A stretch of 6,753 nt of DNA from UBA2421 sp964641895 (GTDB taxonomy: Bacteria; Planctomycetota; Phycisphaerae; Tepidisphaerales; Tepidisphaeraceae). This document shows positions 4,074 through 6,753 of this stretch, piece after piece. Where the stretch lies: positions 1 through 6,753 of the forward strand of contig CAZXLA010000202.1 in NCBI GenBank assembly GCA_964641895.1, given 5' to 3'. Numbering within the stretch: position 1 is the stretch's first letter; every line of letters begins with the position of its first letter. Below the pieces are notes generated by a model. That model did no database searches and had not been told where the DNA came from. It was given only the letters and a program-made list of their open reading frames with translations. The position numbers were made by a program, and so were the translations under genes.

Positions 4074-6617
4074 ATGCGATATCTGACTCGTTGGAAAGGG
4101 CTCACCATAGCCTTGGCCGTTGGTCTTCTTCTCGCCGCGTTCGCCAACACCGCGAATGCCAGCGAGGCCAAACTCAAACTGCCTGCCGAACTAAAGGAGG
4201 CCAAGCTCTACTTCAACGGCACAACTACCGGGCACGACCTGCTGCTGTACGGCCTGGGCATCTGCGTGCTGGGCCTGATCTTTGGCGGCATCATTTACGC
4301 GCAGCTTAAGAAGTTGCCGGTGCATAAGAGCATGCTGGAAGTCTCCGAGCTGATCTACGAAACCTGCAAGACGTATCTCATCACGCAGGCCAAGTTCCTC
4401 ATGCTGCTGTGGGTGTTCATCACCGCGGCAATCGTGTTTTACTTCGGGTTTCTGGCTGAGTATCCCACCGGCACGCTGAATGCCGCCGGCGAAGAAATCA
4501 TCGGCAAGGGGTTCCCCGCGTGGAAAGTCGGCGTAATTGTGCTGTTCAGCTTGATCGGCATGGCCGGCTCGGCCGGCGTCGCGTGGTTTGGCATTCGCGT
4601 CAATACGTTTGCCAACAGCCGAACCGCCCACGCCTCACTGCGTGGCTATGGTTACCCCTGTTACGCCATTCCACTCAAAGCCGGCATGTCGATCGGTATG
4701 GTGCTGATTAGCGTCGAACTGTTCATCATGCTGGCGATCATTTTGTTCATCGATCCGAGATTGGCCGGCCCGTGTTTCATCGGGTTTGCCATCGGCGAAT
4801 CGCTCGGCGCCGCTGCGTTGCGTGTGGCGGGCGGCATCTTTACGAAGATTGCCGACATCGGTTCCGACTTGATGAAGATCGTCTTCAAGATCAAGGAAGA
4901 CGATGCACGCAACCCCGGCGTGATCGCCGACTGCGTGGGCGATAACGCCGGCGACAGCGTCGGCCCCAGCGCCGACGGCTTTGAAACCTACGGCGTAACC
5001 GGCGTAGCACTGATCACGTTCATTCTCCTTGCCATTGCCGATCCGATGATTCAAACCAAACTCCTGGTCTGGATCTTCGTGATGCGTCTGTTGATGGTCA
5101 TCACCAGCGGGCTGGCGTACTTCCTCAATGAAGCGGTCGCCAAGGCCCGATTCAGTTCCGTCCGCAAGTTCAACTTTGAATCGCCGCTGACGAGTCTTGT
5201 GTGGGTTGCTTCGGTGCTTTCGATCGTGGCAACTTACATTGTGTCTTACTATATGATGGGCGGGCTTACGGTCGGCGGTGTGGCGAATGACGATTTATGG
5301 TGGATTCTTGCCACGATCATCACATGCGGCACCCTGGCAGGCGCGATTGTTCCGGAAGTGACCAAGATCTTCACCTCGATGCACGCCCGCCACACGCGTG
5401 AAGTCGTCACCGCCAGCAAGGAAGGCGGAGCATCGCTCAACATCCTCTCGGGTTTGACCGCGGGCAACTTCAGCGCGTTCTGGGTCGGTGGGATCACCAT
5501 CGGCGGCCTGATGGCGATCGCGTATCTGATCTCGACGATCAACGGCATCACCGGGCTGGCCTCATTCATGCCGGCGCAGGCGGTGGCGGTGTTCGCGTTC
5601 GGTCTCGTCGCGTTTGGCTTTCTGGGCATGGGGCCGGTCACGATCGCGGTCGATAGTTATGGGCCGGTAACCGACAACGCGCAATCCGTTTACGAACTCT
5701 CCCTCATCGAAGAAGAACCCAACATCAAGGCCGACCTGAAGCAGAACTTCGGCATGGACGCCGACTTTGTCCAGGCCAAGATGCTCCTGGAAGAAAACGA
5801 CGGCGCTGGCAACACGTTCAAGGCCACCGCCAAGCCCGTGCTGATCGGCACTGCCGTCGTCGGATCAACCACCATGGTGTTCAGCATCATCATGATCCTG
5901 ACCGACGGCCTGGCGAAGACTCCCGAAGGCCTTCAGGCGGTCTCGAATCTGTCCATCCTGCATGCACCGTTCCTGCTGGGGATCATCATGGGCGCCGCGA
6001 TGATTTACTGGTTCAGCGGCGCGAGCTGTCAGGCCGTGATCACCGGCGCCTACCGCGCCGTGGAGTTCATCAAGAAGAACATCAAGCTTGAAGGCGTGAC
6101 CAAGGCCTCTGTCTCCGACAGTAAAAAGGTCGTCGCGATCTGCACGAAGTACGCGCAGGCGGGGATGTTCAACATCTTCCTTACCGTTTTCTTCATGACC
6201 TTGGCGACGGCGTTCATCGACCCGTACTTCTTCGTCGGTTTCCTGATTGGCCTGGCGATCGTCGGGCTGTTCCAGGCGATCTTCATGGCCAACGCCGGCG
6301 GGGCGTGGGACAACGCCAAGAAGATCGTGGAAACCGAACTGCGAGCCAAGGGCACGCCGCTGCATGATGCAACCGTGGTTGGCGATACCGTGGGCGATCC
6401 GTTCAAGGATACGTCGTCGGTGGCGTTGAACCCGATCATCAAGTTCAGCACCCTCTTCGGGCTGCTGGCGGTAGAACTGGCGATTCAGATGACCAAGACC
6501 GGCAACTCGACGCTGCAGCACATTCTCTCGGGCGTGTTTTTCTTGATCGCGCTGGTGTTCATCTACCGCAGCTTCTATTCGATGCGCATCGGCGACGATT
6601 CGGCTCAGGTTCATTGA
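4074..6617 (+). CDS. hppA: Membrane-bound ion-pumping pyrophosphatase (probably potassium-independent H+ type)
   Basis: The enzyme hydrolyses pyrophosphate in the cytoplasm and uses the energy to pump H+ (or Na+) across the membrane. At 847 residues it is longer than most bacterial members (about 650-800) and has roughly 16 hydrophobic segments. Catalytic motifs are clear: K258 and the DIGSD block (D261, D265), EDDARNPGVIADCVGDNAGD (275-294), TDN near 534-536, GGAWDNAKK (742-750) and GDTVGDPFKD (770-779). The usual DLVGKVE reads DLMKIVF, one residue shorter if the lysines are aligned. GNTFKATAK (579-587) has lysine (K583) where potassium-dependent enzymes have alanine, which predicts potassium independence. 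FETY near 303-306 carries the semi-conserved glutamate. Residues 1-29 look like a cleavable signal peptide ending ANA. The ATG at 4074 is chosen because it gives this N-terminus and follows GAGGAGG; a GTG at 4044 would place the SD inside the gene. A strong terminator follows, so the transcript probably ends here. H+ versus Na+ cannot be settled by eye. Confidence 0.97.
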   Translation: MRYLTRWKGLTIALAVGLLLAAFANTANASEAKLKLPAELKEAKLYFNGTTTGHDLLLYGLGICVLGLIFGGIIYAQLKKLPVHKSMLEVSELIYETCKTYLITQAKFLMLLWVFITAAIVFYFGFLAEYPTGTLNAAGEEIIGKGFPAWKVGVIVLFSLIGMAGSAGVAWFGIRVNTFANSRTAHASLRGYGYPCYAIPLKAGMSIGMVLISVELFIMLAIILFIDPRLAGPCFIGFAIGESLGAAALRVAGGIFTKIADIGSDLMKIVFKIKEDDARNPGVIADCVGDNAGDSVGPSADGFETYGVTGVALITFILLAIADPMIQTKLLVWIFVMRLLMVITSGLAYFLNEAVAKARFSSVRKFNFESPLTSLVWVASVLSIVATYIVSYYMMGGLTVGGVANDDLWWILATIITCGTLAGAIVPEVTKIFTSMHARHTREVVTASKEGGASLNILSGLTAGNFSAFWVGGITIGGLMAIAYLISTINGITGLASFMPAQAVAVFAFGLVAFGFLGMGPVTIAVDSYGPVTDNAQSVYELSLIEEEPNIKADLKQNFGMDADFVQAKMLLEENDGAGNTFKATAKPVLIGTAVVGSTTMVFSIIMILTDGLAKTPEGLQAVSNLSILHAPFLLGIIMGAAMIYWFSGASCQAVITGAYRAVEFIKKNIKLEGVTKASVSDSKKVVAICTKYAQAGMFNIFLTVFFMTLATAFIDPYFFVGFLIGLAIVGLFQAIFMANAGGAWDNAKKIVETELRAKGTPLHDATVVGDTVGDPFKDTSSVALNPIIKFSTLFGLLAVELAIQMTKTGNSTLQHILSGVFFLIALVFIYRSFYSMRIGDDSAQVH

Positions 6618-6631
6618 TCAAGGCCGGAACT

Positions 6632-6739
6632 GAGCCACAGAGTCACAGAGGCGCAGAGAATTCAAGATCGGCGCATTCAATATCGGGCTGGGAGCCATCG
6701 CTCCCAGCCCGCTTTTTGTACTCGGTGTCTCTGTGGCTC
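6632..6739. repeat. CACAGAG-type octamer repeats forming an inverted repeat around the terminator
   Basis: The left arm (6632-6650) and right arm (6721-6739) are reverse complements at 17 of 19 positions, including a perfect 11-base core (GAGCCACAGAG with CTCTGTGGCTC). The left arm continues as three eight-base units starting at 6636: CACAGAGT, CACAGAGG and CGCAGAGA. The hppA terminator lies between the arms. CACAGAG / CTCTGTG clusters are, to my recollection, common dispersed intergenic repeats in Planctomycetes and related phyla; copy number here cannot be judged from one window. Confidence 0.75.
6684..6717 (+). terminator. Intrinsic terminator of hppA
   Basis: CGGGCTGGGAG (6684-6694) and CTCCCAGCCCG (6701-6711) form a perfect 11-bp GC-rich stem with a six-base loop (CCATCG), followed by C and five T. 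It lies 66 bases after the hppA stop codon and is the only convincing rho-independent terminator in the window. Confidence 0.93.
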
Positions 6740-6753
6740 TTCGGCGATTCACT

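Noticed and set aside
5865..6614. Minus-strand ORF of 249 codons opposite the end of hppA
   Set aside because: It is antisense to clear pyrophosphatase motifs, highly charged and low in complexity, as expected for a codon shadow.

Overview
The window carries four confidently readable genes, one small nucleotidyltransferase gene and a tiny ORF beside it. It looks like the chromosome of a Gram-negative, moderately GC-rich bacterium. The PVC group, most likely Planctomycetota, is my best guess. That rests on the lpxC-fabZ fusion followed by lpxA, a divergent membrane pyrophosphatase, and short-period (7- and 8-nt) repeat clusters in the gaps. It is inference; no rRNA or marker gene is present to settle it.

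Left half (1-2658, minus strand): a lipid A block. The first gene is a fused LpxC-FabZ enzyme (1339-2658), followed by LpxA (437-1252). Together they acylate and deacetylate UDP-GlcNAc and supply 3-hydroxyacyl-ACP. The 86-bp gap between them is almost filled by an imperfect 31-bp inverted repeat built of degenerate heptamers. Only 14 bp after lpxA comes a small MntA-type nucleotidyltransferase (126-422). It overlaps a 28-codon ORF (50-136) with an excellent ribosome binding site, which sits where a HepT toxin would be expected but is far too short. The left edge is a G-rich tract that fits a G-quadruplex.

Middle (2659-4073): a divergent gap of about 150 bp, then a plus-strand gene for an ATP-grasp-like protein of unknown substrate (2806-3870). 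After it lies a 203-bp gap with several nested inverted repeats. Its first bases, CCTCCTCA, are perfectly complementary to the Shine-Dalgarno region of the next gene, which suggests a leader able to hide that site.

Right half (4074-6753): hppA, an 847-residue membrane-bound pyrophosphatase with an apparent N-terminal signal peptide and a lysine at the position linked to potassium independence. A strong intrinsic terminator follows. It is bracketed by a 19-bp inverted repeat made from CACAGAG-type octamers.

The most promising observations are the possible SD-sequestering leader of hppA, the repeat hairpin that replaces a normal ribosome binding region for lpxA, a His-to-Asn change at a normally conserved LpxA active-site position, and the nucleotidyltransferase with an apparently lost partner at the end of the lipid A genes.
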